Assembly: GCF_000220835.1 (NCBI RefSeq)
Contig: NZ_GL985606.1
Location: 2,355,480 to 2,419,479, forward strand
Length of the DNA: 64,000 nucleotides
Direction of reading: 5' to 3'
From: Actinomyces sp. oral taxon 448 str. F0400
Lineage (GTDB): Bacteria; Actinomycetota; Actinomycetes; Actinomycetales; Actinomycetaceae
The position numbers were made by a program, and so were the translations under genes. Below the pieces are notes generated by a model that did no database searches, had not been told where the DNA came from, and saw only the letters and a list, made by a program, of their open reading frames with translations. Positions 45,995 to 57,819 of the stretch are shown piece after piece; position 1 is the stretch's first letter; each line of letters opens with the position of its first letter.

Positions 45995-47512
45995 GTGGCT
46001 GAGGGATCCGACGAGTTCGCCATCACCATGCGAGGATACGATCGCACCCAAGTCGATCAGCGCATCAAGGCCCTAACCCGCCAGCTGGGAGACGCCCGCC
46101 GTGAGGTCGCCAGCCTCGACCAGCGGGCGATGACGCTCGCCGGCGAGCTCGCCGACGCCCAGCGTCGTCTGCGCGAGGCCGACAAACCCACCTACGCCGG
46201 GCTCGGCTCGCGCATCGAGCAGCTTCTGCGCAGCGCGGAGGAGCAGAGCACCTCCGTGCTGTCCAAGGCCAACGCGGAGGCCGACGCGCTCCTGGCCCGC
46301 ACGCGGGCCAACGCCACCCACCTGTCCGAACGCAGCTCCTCCGAGGCCGCCACGATGGTCGCCGACGCTCGACGGGAGGCCGCCGAGCTGCGCTCCCACT
46401 CGGAGTCCGAGGCCTCCACGCTCCTGGCCAATGCGCAGGCCCGGGCGGACGAGCTCATCTCCTCCGCCCAGCGCAAGGCGGAGCAGATCACCTCCGACGC
46501 GAACGCGAGCATGACCGAGGCTCGCTCGGCCGCGGAACGCGAGGCGCAACTGACCGTGGCCACCGCCAAGAAAACCGCCGTGGAACTCACCGTGACCGCC
46601 GAGCGGGAGGCGAACACCACCAAGGAGGCCGCCGCGGAGGAGGCCGAGGCCCTGCGGCGCTCCTCCCGGGAGCAGGCCGACTCGGTGACGGCGACGGCCG
46701 CCGAAGAGGCTCGCGTCGCAGTGGAGAAAGCCCGCACGGAAGCGGAGACCCTGCTGTCGGCGGCTCGCGACGAGGCGGAGTCCCTGCGGCGCTCGAGCAC
46801 GGCCGAGGCCGAGGCGGCGCGAGCGGAGGCCACGGAGCTGCGGCAGCAGGCGCTTCTCGAGATCGCCGCCGCCCACGAGACGGCCGCTGAGGAGGATTCG
46901 GCCGCCCATGAGGCCGCACGTCAGCGGATCGAGGAGATGAACCGGCAGGCCCAGGAGCAGGCCGAGCAGGCCGAAGCCCGCCTCGAAGAGGCCCTGGCCC
47001 GCGCTGAGACGGTTCGCGCCGAGACGGACGAGGCGGCACGCGCTCGCCAGGACGAGGCCACGCGGCTGGCCGAGGACACTGTGAACCAGGCTCGTCTCGA
47101 GGCGAGTGCTCTCGTCGAGGACGCTCGTGCCGACGCCGAGGTCGAGAAGACCACGATCGCCCGTCAGATCAAGGAGCTCGAGCGGCAGCGGGACTCCGTG
47201 GCCAGCTACCTGGAGGAGATGCGCGGCGTGCTCGGCAACGTCATACCGCAGGCTCCCGAGTTCTCCGACGTCATCAACGCGGCGCTGGCGACCGGTGTGC
47301 CGCAGGCCGCCGGCCTGCCCGAGGCCGCCTCCTCCGGCAGCGCGGACAGTGCCGGCAGCGCCGGCAGTGCGGACTCGCCCGCGAGAGCGCAGAGTGCGGA
47401 GGAGGCCGCCAGCCCCGTCAGCCCGGAGGAGGTGAAGGACGCCGGCGACAACTCCGAGCAGCAGCCCGCCGAGGAGAATCTGCTCAGTCTGGGCGGCCGC
47501 AACCGCCGGTGA
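45995..47512 (+). CDS. DivIVA-like coiled-coil protein
   Basis: 505 residues from GTG 45995, with AAGGAGGAG just upstream; the frame is open to 45419 but without a ribosome site. The N-terminus [17 protein letters not shown] is a DivIVA-type membrane-curvature motif. About 400 residues of Ala/Glu/Arg-rich heptads follow (many A-E-A-x-x-L/A blocks), then a Ser/Ala-rich tail. Similar proteins (Wag31, Scy and FilP types) organise polar growth and cytoskeleton in actinobacteria. The exact role here is inferred. Confidence 0.85.
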   Translation: MAEGSDEFAITMRGYDRTQVDQRIKALTRQLGDARREVASLDQRAMTLAGELADAQRRLREADKPTYAGLGSRIEQLLRSAEEQSTSVLSKANAEADALLARTRANATHLSERSSSEAATMVADARREAAELRSHSESEASTLLANAQARADELISSAQRKAEQITSDANASMTEARSAAEREAQLTVATAKKTAVELTVTAEREANTTKEAAAEEAEALRRSSREQADSVTATAAEEARVAVEKARTEAETLLSAARDEAESLRRSSTAEAEAARAEATELRQQALLEIAAAHETAAEEDSAAHEAARQRIEEMNRQAQEQAEQAEARLEEALARAETVRAETDEAARARQDEATRLAEDTVNQARLEASALVEDARADAEVEKTTIARQIKELERQRDSVASYLEEMRGVLGNVIPQAPEFSDVINAALATGVPQAAGLPEAASSGSADSAGSAGSADSPARAQSAEEAASPVSPEEVKDAGDNSEQQPAEENLLSLGGRNRR

Positions 47513-47529
47513 ATCGTCGGCTCCGTCGG

Positions 47530-47892
47530 CTACGACCAGGCGCGACGCACGAGCGCGAGTGTCTCGCCCCGGGTCATGCCCAGGTTGCGCATAGTCGCCA
47601 CGAAGCGCACAGTCTCCCTCTTGGCCGCAGTGTCAGCGAGATCCATGACGTAAGTGCCGTGGCGACCACGTCCTTCGAGCACTCCTTCGAGCTCCAGCTC
47701 GCGATAGGCCTTGGCCACTGTGTTGACGGCGACGTCGAGATCGGCTGCCAGGGCGCGTGTCGTCGGCAGGCGCGCGCCCGCGGCCAATCGTCCCGAGGTG
47801 ACGTCCTCACGGATCGCTGCGCAGATCTGGGCGAAGACCGGTCTGGCCGAATCGGAGTCCAGATTGATGCGCGGACGAATGGGGACGGACAT
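47530..47892 (-). CDS. Small GntR-family regulator (YtrA type)
   Basis: 120 residues from ATG 47892 (MSVPIRPRINLDSDS); in-frame ATGs at 47919 and 47955 would overlap or abut the divergent gene at 47954, so the shorter start is preferred. Winged helix: PVFAQICAAIREDVTSGRLAAGARLPTTRALAADLDVAVNTVAKAYREL, followed by a short tail RFVATMRNLGMTRGETLALVRRAW. No ABC genes follow, unlike the GntR gene at 17.5 kb, so its target is unclear. Confidence 0.9.
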   Translation of the reverse strand: MSVPIRPRINLDSDSARPVFAQICAAIREDVTSGRLAAGARLPTTRALAADLDVAVNTVAKAYRELELEGVLEGRGRHGTYVMDLADTAAKRETVRFVATMRNLGMTRGETLALVRRAWS

Positions 47893-47953
47893 GTCTCTAG
47901 TGTGCTCCCCATCACTCATTCCCGCATCTTGAGACGGACCGCAGGCTGAGTCC

Positions 47954-48451
47954 ATGTCCGCGTCGTCTCAGTCGCCCGATCCACCGGCCGTCTCCCGCTC
48001 GTCGCCGCCCTTCCCCGGCGCCGACGACTGGGCCGTCCGGCGCCGGGAGGCCGCCGCCGAGCGAGCGCGGCTCCTGCATGAGAAGCAGGAGGCCGAGCAT
48101 CGGCGCGCAGAGCGCATCGTCAGGCTCTTCATCCGGGTGGCCCGTGCTGAAGGGCTGGCGCCGGTGCCTCTGCGCGTCCAAGGTTATGGCGGCGGCAGCG
48201 CGCGCACACCGCTGCGCGGGTGGTACTTGCGTGCCGATAAGACCGTCGCCATCGATGTTGAAGGCGGGTTCTACGTGCTATCGCAGCCACTGGGGCTCAA
48301 GGAGCGGCTGAGGGGGACGACCCCGCCCAGCGAGCCCGTCCCCATGACGATCGGTGAGGGCGGGCGGGATGGCGACGTCCTCCCACTGCGCTCCGCATTG
48401 GACCGGCTGCTGCCGGGCTGGGAGGAGCGTTCGCCCGCGCCCCTCGTGTAG
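47954..48451 (+). CDS. Hypothetical protein
   Basis: 165 residues, predicted cytoplasmic. The first 25 residues are Ser/Pro-rich, followed by a charged helix (RRREAAAERARLLHEKQEAEHRRAERIVRLF) and a compact region (LRVQGYGGGSARTPLRGWYLRADKTVAIDVEGGFYVL). No known family recognised. Coding bias is good. The start has only a weak ribosome site. It is divergent from the small GntR gene. Confidence 0.65.
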   Translation: MSASSQSPDPPAVSRSSPPFPGADDWAVRRREAAAERARLLHEKQEAEHRRAERIVRLFIRVARAEGLAPVPLRVQGYGGGSARTPLRGWYLRADKTVAIDVEGGFYVLSQPLGLKERLRGTTPPSEPVPMTIGEGGRDGDVLPLRSALDRLLPGWEERSPAPLV

Positions 48452-48507
48452 ATGGAGGCTTCGCCCGGTGGCGCGCACTCGACAGCGCACGGGGCTCGTC
48501 CTCGCGG

Positions 48508-48798
48508 TCACCACAAGCGACGCTCCCAGCAGGAGGTGTGCCAGTGGCGGCGATCCTCCAGGCCGCGGTCCGCCCCGAAGAGCGACTCGTTGGACCAGGC
48601 GACAACGTGCGGCGTACCCGGCGGAATGCTCCGATTGCACCCCGGACAGGTGTACGTCTTGGCTCCGCCGCGCAGGCGCCGCACGGTGAAGTCGGCTCCG
48701 CCCGGACCGGTCTGGGTTCGCGGCACCGAGCTCAGCCGTCCCAGGTCAAGCGGGCGGTGCGCAGCGCTGTAGGGACGTTTGGAACTGCGTCGTGCCAT
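48508..48798 (-). CDS. Conserved actinobacterial zinc-binding-like protein
   Basis: 96 residues from ATG 48798 (MARRSSKRPYSAAHRPLD); a start at 48885 would add 29 residues without homology. The core KTYTCPGCNRSIPPGTPHVVAW, then RRHWHTSCWE, is typical of a small protein widespread in actinobacteria and often labelled ATP/GTP-binding. The Cys pair CPGC and the later H-x-x-C suggest a metal site. Function unknown. Confidence 0.8.
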   Translation of the reverse strand: MARRSSKRPYSAAHRPLDLGRLSSVPRTQTGPGGADFTVRRLRGGAKTYTCPGCNRSIPPGTPHVVAWSNESLFGADRGLEDRRHWHTSCWERRLW

Positions 48799-48847
48799 GA
48801 GCAGACTGTATCGTCGCCGGCCGGCGGCAGGACGCAGCCGGAACGTC

Positions 48848-48878
48848 AGGCTTCCCCGGAGCTCCCCGGAGGAAGCCT
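48848..48878 (-). terminator. Hairpin downstream of mdh
   Basis: AGGCTTCC-CCGG pairs with CCGG-(A)-GGAAGCCT around a 6-nt loop with one bulged A, about 95 bases beyond the mdh stop on the minus strand. Confidence 0.5.
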
Positions 48879-48971
48879 CACGCATCCGAGCTCGTCAGCA
48901 CCGGAGGCCAGCACCCCCGCGACGGCGCAGGCCGATGACTGCGGGCGCGGGCGGTACGGGATCCCAGGGCC

Positions 48972-50063
<1,092 letters not shown>

Positions 50064-50139
50064 TCATTGATGTAATACGCATCATAGAGCGATCGTGCGG
50101 TCGGGCGGGGCCCGTCCCCCGCTCGCCGGAGCCCCGCGC

Positions 50140-51480
50140 TCAGCTCGCAGCCTCGGAACCGGCGGACTCGGCGGAGGCGGTCAGCTCCTCGGGGCTCACA
50201 AGACCGTCGACACCGACCCGGTCGAGATACGCCATGCCGTCGAAGGACAGCTCGCGGGCGTTCTCCGGATCGCCGTCGGCACCGAGCCGCCCGCCCGCGA
50301 GACGATCGATGATGATAGCGATGGCTCCATCGCCGGTGACATTGGTGGCGGTGCCGAAGGAGTCCATGGCGATGTAGGTGGCGATCATGAGGGCGACCTG
50401 AGCGTCGTCGAAACCGAGCATGGACGACAACAGGCCCGTGGCCGCCATGATGGCCCCGCCGGGAACGCCCGGGGCAGCGACCATGGTGATGCCGAGCATG
50501 AAGATGAAACCGACCCACTGCACGGTCGAGACGGACAGTTCCTGGGTGAGCACGATCGCGAAGGCAAAGGAGAAGATCTTCGAGGTCGAGCCGGCCAGGT
50601 GGATGGTGGCGCACAGCGGGACGGTGAAGGAGGCGACCGCCTCCGACACGCCGTTCCTTCTGGTCTGCGCCAGCGTCACGGGAATCGTCGCGGCGGACGA
50701 GGACGTGCCCAACGCGGTCAGGTAGGCGGGCGCCATGGTGACCAGCGCCCTGACGGGATTCCTGCCACCGACCATACCGGCCACGACGTACTGGACCGAG
50801 AGGATGACGACTTCCAGAACCAGGACGACGACCACCACTCGCAGGAGGGCGTGCATCACCGACCAGGCCTCGCCCGTGTACGTGAGGTTGAGGAAGATGC
50901 CGAAGATGTGCAGCGGCAGCAGAGGGATGATGATTCGCTCGATGAGTCTGGTGATGATCGCGCGGAACTCGACGAACCCCTTGCGCAGGACCCCGCGGGG
51001 CACCATCGACAGGCCGATACCGAGGATGAAGGACAGCAGCAGAGCCGTCATGACCTCCACCGGCGCCGGCATCTCGATACTGAAGTACGTCTCCAACGCG
51101 CTGCCCGGCTTCTCGACGTCGGACAGGGCCGTGCCCGAGAGAAGATCGGGCAGGAGCGCGGCGCACACGCCGTAAGTGAGGAAGCCGGAGAAGAGCGTCG
51201 ACGCGTAAGCGATGGCGGTAGTGATTCCGAGCCACCTTCCCGCGCCCCGGCCGAGGTCGGCGATGGCCGGAGTCACCAGACCGATGATGATCAACGGGAT
51301 GGAGAAGGACAGGAACTGGCTGAACAGGCCCGAGAAGGTGGCGAAGATGCGGCCGACGGCCTGCGGGACGAGAGGACTTCCACCGATCCTGGTGCTGCCC
51401 AGGACGAGAGCGAGAATGATCGCGGCGAGCACCCACACGAGGATGCCGCTGGCTGAGAGCGCCTTGCGGAGGTGTGACAC
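50140..51480 (-). CDS. Dicarboxylate/amino acid:cation symporter (DAACS family)
   Basis: Sodium- or proton-coupled uptake of C4-dicarboxylates or acidic amino acids. 446 residues, eight or more membrane helices. The serine-rich re-entrant loop ALGTSSSAATIPVTL and the NVTGDGAIAII motif are family hallmarks. The last 60 residues are hydrophilic. Located beside mdh, which makes C4-dicarboxylates plausible substrates; a serine/threonine or glutamate carrier cannot be excluded. Confidence 0.9.
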   Translation of the reverse strand: MSHLRKALSASGILVWVLAAIILALVLGSTRIGGSPLVPQAVGRIFATFSGLFSQFLSFSIPLIIIGLVTPAIADLGRGAGRWLGITTAIAYASTLFSGFLTYGVCAALLPDLLSGTALSDVEKPGSALETYFSIEMPAPVEVMTALLLSFILGIGLSMVPRGVLRKGFVEFRAIITRLIERIIIPLLPLHIFGIFLNLTYTGEAWSVMHALLRVVVVVLVLEVVILSVQYVVAGMVGGRNPVRALVTMAPAYLTALGTSSSAATIPVTLAQTRRNGVSEAVASFTVPLCATIHLAGSTSKIFSFAFAIVLTQELSVSTVQWVGFIFMLGITMVAAPGVPGGAIMAATGLLSSMLGFDDAQVALMIATYIAMDSFGTATNVTGDGAIAIIIDRLAGGRLGADGDPENARELSFDGMAYLDRVGVDGLVSPEELTASAESAGSEAAS

Positions 51481-51596
51481 AGAACTGCCTTTCGGCCCGG
51501 AGGGCGGGCGGCTGGGTACCGCCCACTGCGCCGCAGCATGCCATAGGACGGATGACGAGCGGCTGACGTATCAAGAGCCGACCCGCGAGCCGGCTC

Positions 51597-51989
51597 TCAG
51601 ACGACCCGCGGCAGGTCCGCGTAGTAGGTCAAGGCGAATAGGGCGACGGCGAGCAGAGTGCCGAAGACGACGTCGAAGAATCGCCCGCGAGCCGCTATCC
51701 AAGTGCCGTCGGGCCGTTGCAGGCGCAGGAGTGCGAGCAGCAGCACACCGGTGCCGAGGCAGATGATCGCCAGACGCCGGTGGCCCAGCAGGGAGATCAC
51801 GGGCACCACGATCAGCCCGACTGCCACGCTCAGGACTGAGAGCGTTCGGTAGGGCTCCTTGTGCTCGGGTGCGGGGCGAGCCCCCACGAGCCCCGGCTGG
51901 ACCCAGGCGCCGTGCGGCGGAGTTCGCACCTCGTGCTGGCTCTCGCCCCGGGTCCCCCGCACGGTCTGATCCTGACTCACGACCGTCAT
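51597..51989 (-). CDS. DUF3017 membrane protein
   Basis: 130 residues with three membrane helices in the second half (VLSVAVGLIVVPVISLLGH, LAIICLGTGVLLLALL and FFDVVFGTLLAVALFALTYYA). The size, layout and place next to purH are those of DUF3017, an actinobacterial family without known function. The first 45 residues are hydrophilic. Confidence 0.85.
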   Translation of the reverse strand: MTVVSQDQTVRGTRGESQHEVRTPPHGAWVQPGLVGARPAPEHKEPYRTLSVLSVAVGLIVVPVISLLGHRRLAIICLGTGVLLLALLRLQRPDGTWIAARGRFFDVVFGTLLAVALFALTYYADLPRVV

Positions 51990-52049
51990 CGTAGCGGGCC
52001 GCGAGCGGTCGCAGGGCGCCGCCGACGGCGGGATCAGCCGAATGTCGGA

Positions 52050-53804
52050 TCAATGGGCGAAGTGGCGGTTGCCGGTCAAGTACATGGTCATTCCACCGGA
52101 CTTCGCCGCTTCGATGACCTCGCCGTCGCGGATGGAGCCGCCGGGCTGAACGACGGCCCTGACGCCCGCGTCGACGAGGACCTGCAGACCATCGGCGAAG
52201 GGGAAGAAGGCATCGGAGGCGGCCACGGCGCCACGCGCCCGCTCGGGCGGTGCGGCGGGGAGGAGCTCGCCGGCGTCGGCGCCCTCGTCCTCCTGCTGCC
52301 CGCCGGCGTCGGAGGCGTCGCCCGCCGAGCGCAGTCCCAGGGTGTTGGCCCGTTCGACGGCCAGCCGGCAGGAGTCGACGCGGTTGACCTGCCCCATGCC
52401 GACGCCCACGGTCGCACCGTCGGAGGCGAGCAGGACGGCGTTCGAACGGACGGCGCGCACGGACAGCCAGGCGAAGCGCAGATCCGCCAGGGTCCTCGCG
52501 TCCGCGGCCCGGCCGGAGACCAGCCGCCAGGTGGCGGGGTCAGCGTCGCCGGCCTGGTAGGCGTCGCGCTCCTGGATGACGGCGCCGCCGGTCACCTGCC
52601 TGATCTCGTAGCCGCCCGCACTCGGAGGATCAACGAGGAGCAGGCGCAGATTCTTCTTGGCGGACAGGATCTCCACGGCCTCGTCATCGAAGGCCGGGGC
52701 GGCGACGACCTCGGTGAAGATCGACTCGATCTGACGGGCCATGGCCGCCGTCACCGTCGCGTTGGTGGCGATGACGCCGCCGTAGGCGGACACGGGATCG
52801 CAGGCATGAGCCTTACGGTGGGCCTCGGCGACGTCCCCGCAGGCGGCCACGGCGATCCCGCACGGGTTGGCGTGCTTGACGACGGCGACCGTCACCGCGT
52901 CACCGTGGTCGTAGGCGGCCCGGAGCGCGGCGTCGGTGTCGGTGTAGTTGTTGTAACTCATGGCTTTGCCGTGCAGCTGCCGGGCGTTCGCCACCCCCCC
53001 GCTCCGCCCGTAAGTCGTGTAGACGGCGGCGGCCTGGTGGGGGTTCTCCCCGTAGCGCAGGCCGGCCAGGCGTTCGTAGCCGACGCCGACGTAGACGGGC
53101 GGCGCGGCCCGGTCGGCCCCGGCCTCCCCGGCGCCGGCCGCATCATCCTCCTCGATCTGGCCGGCGAACCAGGTGGCCACTGCAGCGTCGTAGGCGGCGG
53201 TGCGGGCGAAGGCCCGGGCGGCCAGGGCGCGGCGCTGGGCGAGGGTGAAGCCGCCGGCGGCGACGGCCCCGGCGACCTCGTCGTAGGCATCCGGATCGGT
53301 GACGACGGCCACTGCCGGGTGATTCTTAGCGGCCGCCCGGACCATGGAGGGCCCGCCAATGTCGATCTGCTCGATGCAGGCGTCGAAGGGGGCACTGGAA
53401 GCGACCGTATCGGCGAAGGGGTAGAGGTTGACGACGACGAGGTCGATCGGGGGCGCGTCCAGCTCGGCGAGCCGGCTCATGTGCTCGGCCTTGCGACGAT
53501 CGGCGAGAATCCCGGCGTGGATGCGAGGATGGAGGGTCTTGACACGCCCCTCGAGGCACTCGGGGAAACCGGTGACCTCCTCCACAGAGGTGACCGGCAG
53601 GTCCGCGGCCGTGATGGCGGCGGCGGTTGAACCGGTGGAGATGATCTCGACACCGGCGTCGACGAGGGAGCGGGCCAGGTCGATCAACCCGGTCTTGTCA
53701 TAGACGGAGATCAGCGCCCGGTGCACGGCGACCCGGTCGGGGCCGGTCAGTCCCTCGGTGGAAACGTGCTGGGCGGGGACGGCGAACTGGGTCTGGGTGG
53801 CCAC
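52050..53804 (-). CDS. purH: AICAR formyltransferase/IMP cyclohydrolase PurH
   Basis: Bifunctional enzyme for the last two steps of IMP synthesis. 584 residues from GTG 53804, with AGGAGCG upstream; an in-frame ATG at 53858 would add 18 residues before the ribosome site. The N-terminal cyclohydrolase domain ([20 protein letters not shown]) is followed by the transformylase ([29 protein letters not shown]). It is 55-70 residues longer than usual, mainly through Ala/Asp/Glu/Gly-rich inserts near residues 220-235 and 485-515. Confidence 0.96.
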   Translation of the reverse strand: MATQTQFAVPAQHVSTEGLTGPDRVAVHRALISVYDKTGLIDLARSLVDAGVEIISTGSTAAAITAADLPVTSVEEVTGFPECLEGRVKTLHPRIHAGILADRRKAEHMSRLAELDAPPIDLVVVNLYPFADTVASSAPFDACIEQIDIGGPSMVRAAAKNHPAVAVVTDPDAYDEVAGAVAAGGFTLAQRRALAARAFARTAAYDAAVATWFAGQIEEDDAAGAGEAGADRAAPPVYVGVGYERLAGLRYGENPHQAAAVYTTYGRSGGVANARQLHGKAMSYNNYTDTDAALRAAYDHGDAVTVAVVKHANPCGIAVAACGDVAEAHRKAHACDPVSAYGGVIATNATVTAAMARQIESIFTEVVAAPAFDDEAVEILSAKKNLRLLLVDPPSAGGYEIRQVTGGAVIQERDAYQAGDADPATWRLVSGRAADARTLADLRFAWLSVRAVRSNAVLLASDGATVGVGMGQVNRVDSCRLAVERANTLGLRSAGDASDAGGQQEDEGADAGELLPAAPPERARGAVAASDAFFPFADGLQVLVDAGVRAVVQPGGSIRDGEVIEAAKSGGMTMYLTGNRHFAH

Positions 53805-54017
53805 TGGCGCTCCTGATGCGATCGGTCCGGGGACGCCCAGGCGGGCGACGTCCCTCATTCATGACCTGTTCATGATCCGTGGCCGCTCCCCGGTGGTTGC
53901 CCACCCTCGCCAGTCGCGACCGCCTCCAGTGTAGCCGCGGCCTGCGTCGTCGGGAGGCGCGGGCCGCGCTGTCAGATCCGAACCGTCAGCTCCTCCGGCC
54001 GGGCGGCCGCTCCCCCG

Positions 54018-55655
54018 TCAATCCTCCCGATCGGGGGCGTCGCAGGCGCCGGGCGCATCCGACGCCTCATCCTCGGCCCGCTCGCGGGAGGCGCGCTCAC
54101 GCCAGCCGACGAAGAGCCCCCGCCCGGCGGCGGAACCGGCGGGAATCGACTCGGGCGCGGACACCTCCTCGGTCACCGGTGCCGGTTCGACGCCGGAGTC
54201 CCGGGCGAGCGGAGCTGTTCCGGCTTCCGTCCCGCGCCGCGGCACCCGATGGCCGACGTTCTCCCTCTGCTGTCCGTTCCGCTCAGTGGGCTCGCCCCGT
54301 CCGTTCCGCTCGCGATCGGTCGTCTCCCACCGGTCGGTGTCGCCACGGGCTTTCGCACCGGCCCCGGCATCCCCGGCGTCCTCATGCAGACCGCGGGCGA
54401 CGCCGGCACTCGCCCGGGTCCCTCGAACGGCCAACCGACGGGTGCCCGGGTGGGAGATCACCGCGACGGCGACGAGCCCGACACCGATCTCCAGAGCGAT
54501 GAAGAGGCACAGATGCCCCCAGTGAGGACCGACCTGCGTCATCCGGCCCGGGCCGACAGGCCCGGACGCCGCCAGCGCCAGCGCCAAGCAGCCCAGCGTC
54601 ACCACTGCGGTCGCGACGAGCGCGGCGATAACGGCCTCGCCAAGCCCGAGCACGGCCAGACGCCGGCGCCGGGGCCAGGAGGCGACCATGGTGCCGGCCG
54701 TGATGACCAGGGGCAGGTAGAGGCCGACGGTCCCCAGCGGCGCGGTGGGCAGCAAACCCAGCAGCGGCATGGCGGGGACCGGCCCCGTCACAACGGAGTC
54801 GGGCGAGAACAGGGTGCCGGCGCCCACTGCGAAGCCGGGACCGGCGAGCCACGCCAGCGCCCATACGAGCATGGTCGGCGCCCAGCAGGCCTGCAGTGCG
54901 ATGAGCCCGAGAGACGCCAGAATCCCTCCGGCCGACAGTGCGTCGTGAAGTCGTCCGACGCGTCCCGCGCCTTCGACGACGGCGACCACGGTGACGGCGG
55001 CGACCAGCACGACCAGGGCGAGGAAAGTGCTGCGCACGAGTGCGAGCGCGGGGTCCGTCCAGCACGGGCGGCGCGCCCACCACCGGTCCACATCCCGCCG
55101 ACCCCGTCCCGAGCGCTGAAGGCGGCCGACGGCGATGAACGCCGTTAGCCCGCCAAGACCGAGCACGGCCGTCCACAGGCGGGAGCCCGGCGGCCCGGCG
55201 GCCACGACAACGAGAGCGGCGGTCACCACCGCGGCCAGGACCGTCCATAGGCCCGACAGCAGGCCGGCGAGCCGCGAACGACGCACCGACCACCGGGTGA
55301 TGAGTGCCTGGAGGACGGTCAGTCCCAGCAGCGGCAACCCGAGGACACCGTCGGGGCTCGCCGCGCTCCCCCAGGTCCCTCCCAGCCCCAGAGCCCACAG
55401 GGCGGTGCCGGCGCGCACAGCGGCGCCCACCGACAGGGCCGCGGCGGCGTCCATGGAGGAGGTCGAGACATAGACGGCGAGAGTCGGGACGACGACGAGG
55501 AGCCAGCCCGCCAGAACGGACTCGACCCCGGCGCGTACGGCGAAGGGCCAGTCGGTGGGAACCGCCCGGTACCGCCTGCCGGTACGGGCGGGGGGACCGC
55601 CCTCCGAGGCCGAGACCACTCGTCTCAGCCGTGCCGGGTTACCGCCTGTGCTCAC
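54018..55655 (-). CDS. DUF6350 membrane protein
   Basis: 545 residues, about nine to ten membrane helices in the first 400 (for example [19 protein letters not shown]), then a hydrophilic tail rich in Arg, Glu and Gly that ends [16 protein letters not shown]. Its place after sucCD is the usual one for DUF6350 in actinobacteria. It overlaps the sucD stop by 4 nt. Function unknown. Confidence 0.85.
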   Translation of the reverse strand: MSTGGNPARLRRVVSASEGGPPARTGRRYRAVPTDWPFAVRAGVESVLAGWLLVVVPTLAVYVSTSSMDAAAALSVGAAVRAGTALWALGLGGTWGSAASPDGVLGLPLLGLTVLQALITRWSVRRSRLAGLLSGLWTVLAAVVTAALVVVAAGPPGSRLWTAVLGLGGLTAFIAVGRLQRSGRGRRDVDRWWARRPCWTDPALALVRSTFLALVVLVAAVTVVAVVEGAGRVGRLHDALSAGGILASLGLIALQACWAPTMLVWALAWLAGPGFAVGAGTLFSPDSVVTGPVPAMPLLGLLPTAPLGTVGLYLPLVITAGTMVASWPRRRRLAVLGLGEAVIAALVATAVVTLGCLALALAASGPVGPGRMTQVGPHWGHLCLFIALEIGVGLVAVAVISHPGTRRLAVRGTRASAGVARGLHEDAGDAGAGAKARGDTDRWETTDRERNGRGEPTERNGQQRENVGHRVPRRGTEAGTAPLARDSGVEPAPVTEEVSAPESIPAGSAAGRGLFVGWRERASRERAEDEASDAPGACDAPDRED

Positions 55656-56602
55656 GCCCGCTCCGCCGCGCCGGCAATCTCCCGGTACAGCCCGCGGGCG
55701 AGGGAGGCGGTCTCAGCGGGTGTGCGTCCAACGCGAACGCCCGCGGCCTCCAGGGCCGCCTTCTTGGCCCGGGCGGTGCCGGAAGATCCGGAGACGATGG
55801 CGCCGGCGTGCCCCATGGTCCTCCCCTCCGGGGCGGTGAAACCGGCCACGTAGGCCACGACGGGTTTGGTCACGGAGGAACGGATGTAGGCGGCGGCGCG
55901 CTCCTCCGCATCTCCCCCGATCTCCCCGATCATGACGACCAGCTCGGTGTCCGGGTCCGCCTCGAAGGCGGCGAGGGCGTCGATATGGGTGGTGCCGACG
56001 ATCGGATCGCCGCCGATGCCGACGCAGGTGGTGAAGCCGAGGTCGCGCAACTCGTGCATGAGCTGGTAGGTCAGCGTGCCCGATTTCGAAACCAGGCCGA
56101 TGGGGCCGGGGCCGGTGATGTCAGGCGGGGTGATGCCGACGTTGGAACGGGCTGGGGAGATGATGCCGGGGCAGTTGGGGCCGATGACCCGCACGCCGCG
56201 GGAGGCGGCGTAGGCGCACGCGCGAGCGGTGTCCGCCACCGGGATTCCCTCGGTGATGACGACGACCAGGCGCAGCCGCGCGTCAACGGCCTCGATGATG
56301 GCGTCCTTGGCGAAGGCCGGGGGGACGAAGAGGACCGAGACGGTAGCGCCGGTGGCCTCCTCCGCTTCGGCGACGGTCCCGTAGACGGAGACCTCGACCG
56401 CGCCCGGGACGACGCCGAGGGTCTGCGCCCCGGGGCCGGCGGGCTCGACGTCGAAGGCGACACTCGTGCCGGCCTTGCGCGGGTTGACGCCGCCGACGAT
56501 CTTCGTGCCGGCGCCGAGCATGCGCCGAGTGTGCCTGCGGCCTTCGGAACCGGTCATGCCCTGGACGATGACGCGGTCGTTCTCGGTCAGGAAGATGCTC
56601 AT
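55652..56602 (-). CDS. sucD: Succinyl-CoA ligase alpha subunit
   Basis: Forms succinate and ATP/GTP from succinyl-CoA with SucC. 316 residues. The phosphorylated histidine is H265 in [23 protein letters not shown] and the CoA-binding MTGSEGRRH are conserved. It starts 3 nt after sucC and overlaps the DUF6350 gene by 4 nt, so sucC-sucD-DUF6350 form one unit. Confidence 0.97.
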   Translation of the reverse strand: MSIFLTENDRVIVQGMTGSEGRRHTRRMLGAGTKIVGGVNPRKAGTSVAFDVEPAGPGAQTLGVVPGAVEVSVYGTVAEAEEATGATVSVLFVPPAFAKDAIIEAVDARLRLVVVITEGIPVADTARACAYAASRGVRVIGPNCPGIISPARSNVGITPPDITGPGPIGLVSKSGTLTYQLMHELRDLGFTTCVGIGGDPIVGTTHIDALAAFEADPDTELVVMIGEIGGDAEERAAAYIRSSVTKPVVAYVAGFTAPEGRTMGHAGAIVSGSSGTARAKKAALEAAGVRVGRTPAETASLARGLYREIAGAAERA

Positions 56603-56605
56603 GGT

Positions 56606-57799
56606 TCAGGCTCCCAGCTTCGTGACGATGTCGTGGGCGATCTCGGTGACGACGTCGGCGGCGCCGTCCATGGACTCCACGACGGTGACGCCGGGCAGGG
56701 CCGCCTCCGCGAGGATCCGGCGGGCCAGATCGGCATTGTTGCCGTCCAGGCGCACGACGATGGGCTTGTCGACGTCCTCCAGGGAGTCGACGGCGGTGAC
56801 GATGCCCTCGGCGACGGTGTCGCAGGAGGTGATGCCGCCGAAGACGTTGACGAGGATGGCGTGCACCTGCGGGTCGGAGGCAACCACCTCCAGGCCGGTG
56901 GCCATGACCTGGGCGGAGGACCCCCCGCCCAGGTCGAGGAAGTTGGCCGGTCGCATGCCGCCGTGGTGCTCGCCGGCGTCGGCGATGACGTCGAGAGTGG
57001 ACATGACCAGTCCCGCACCGTTTCCGAGCACCCCGACCTGCCCCTCGAGGCGGACGTAGTTCAGGCCCGCGTCCCTGGCCCGGGCCTCCAGCGGATCCGC
57101 ATCGGCGATGTCTCTGAATGCGGCGTGCTCGGGATGGCGGAAGGCGGCGTTGTCGTCCAGAGAGACCTTGCCGTCCAGAGCCAGGATGGCGCCGTCGGCG
57201 GCGGCCAGCGGGTTGACTTCCACCAAGGTGGCGTCCTCGGCGGTGAAGACCTCCCACAGCCGGGTGATGACGTCGGCGATGCGGGCGGCGGTGAGCCCGG
57301 GCTCGAAGCCGGCCGCCTCGACGATGCCCGCGGCGACTTCGTCCGTTATGCCGGTCAGGGGGTCGACGGCGATGCGGGCGAGCGCCTCGGGACGCTCCTC
57401 GGCGAGGGTTTCGATGTCCATGCCGCCTTCGCGCGAGCACATGGCCAGATAGCGGCGCTCGGCGCGGTCCAGGAGAATGGAGACGTAGAATTCGGAATCG
57501 ATGTCGGCGCCGGCGCAGATCAGGACCGTACGCACCGTATGACCTTTGATGTTCATTCCGAGGATCTCGCGGGCCCGCCGCTCGGCCTCGAGGGCGCTGC
57601 GGGCGAGCTTGACTCCGCCGGCCTTGCCGCGGCCGCCCGTCTTGACCTGGGCTTTGACGACGACCAGCGACGAACCGGCGTCGAGCAGGCCGGCGGCGAC
57701 CTCACGCGCCTGCTCGGGGGTTGCAGCGGTCGCGCCGTCGAGCACCGGCACCCCGTGCGCTCGGAACAGGTCTCGCGCCTGATACTCATACAGATCCAT
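56606..57799 (-). CDS. sucC: Succinyl-CoA ligase beta subunit
   Basis: ATP-grasp subunit partner of SucD. 397 residues from ATG 57799 (MDLYEYQARDLF), with GGAAGG 9 nt upstream; ATG 57808 would add three residues but stands too close to the ribosome site. The long open frame up to 58759 is antisense to pfk. KAQVKTGGRGKAGGVKLA, EVNPLA and NFLDLGGGSSAQ are family motifs. Confidence 0.97.
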   Translation of the reverse strand: MDLYEYQARDLFRAHGVPVLDGATAATPEQAREVAAGLLDAGSSLVVVKAQVKTGGRGKAGGVKLARSALEAERRAREILGMNIKGHTVRTVLICAGADIDSEFYVSILLDRAERRYLAMCSREGGMDIETLAEERPEALARIAVDPLTGITDEVAAGIVEAAGFEPGLTAARIADVITRLWEVFTAEDATLVEVNPLAAADGAILALDGKVSLDDNAAFRHPEHAAFRDIADADPLEARARDAGLNYVRLEGQVGVLGNGAGLVMSTLDVIADAGEHHGGMRPANFLDLGGGSSAQVMATGLEVVASDPQVHAILVNVFGGITSCDTVAEGIVTAVDSLEDVDKPIVVRLDGNNADLARRILAEAALPGVTVVESMDGAADVVTEIAHDIVTKLGA

Positions 57800-57806
57800 A
57801 CGGTCC

Positions 57807-57819
57807 ATCCTTCCGGGTC
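57807..57819 (-). repeat. 13-bp sequence shared with the pfk upstream region (inverted copy)
   Basis: On the minus strand GACCCGGAAGGAT, the ribosome-site region of sucC, is identical to the plus-strand sequence at 58088-58100 in front of pfk. Confidence 0.6.

Noticed and set aside
50068-50084. TGATG-N7-CATCA upstream of mdh as an operator
   Set aside because: Only 5-bp arms and no known regulator type fits; too weak to list as a site.
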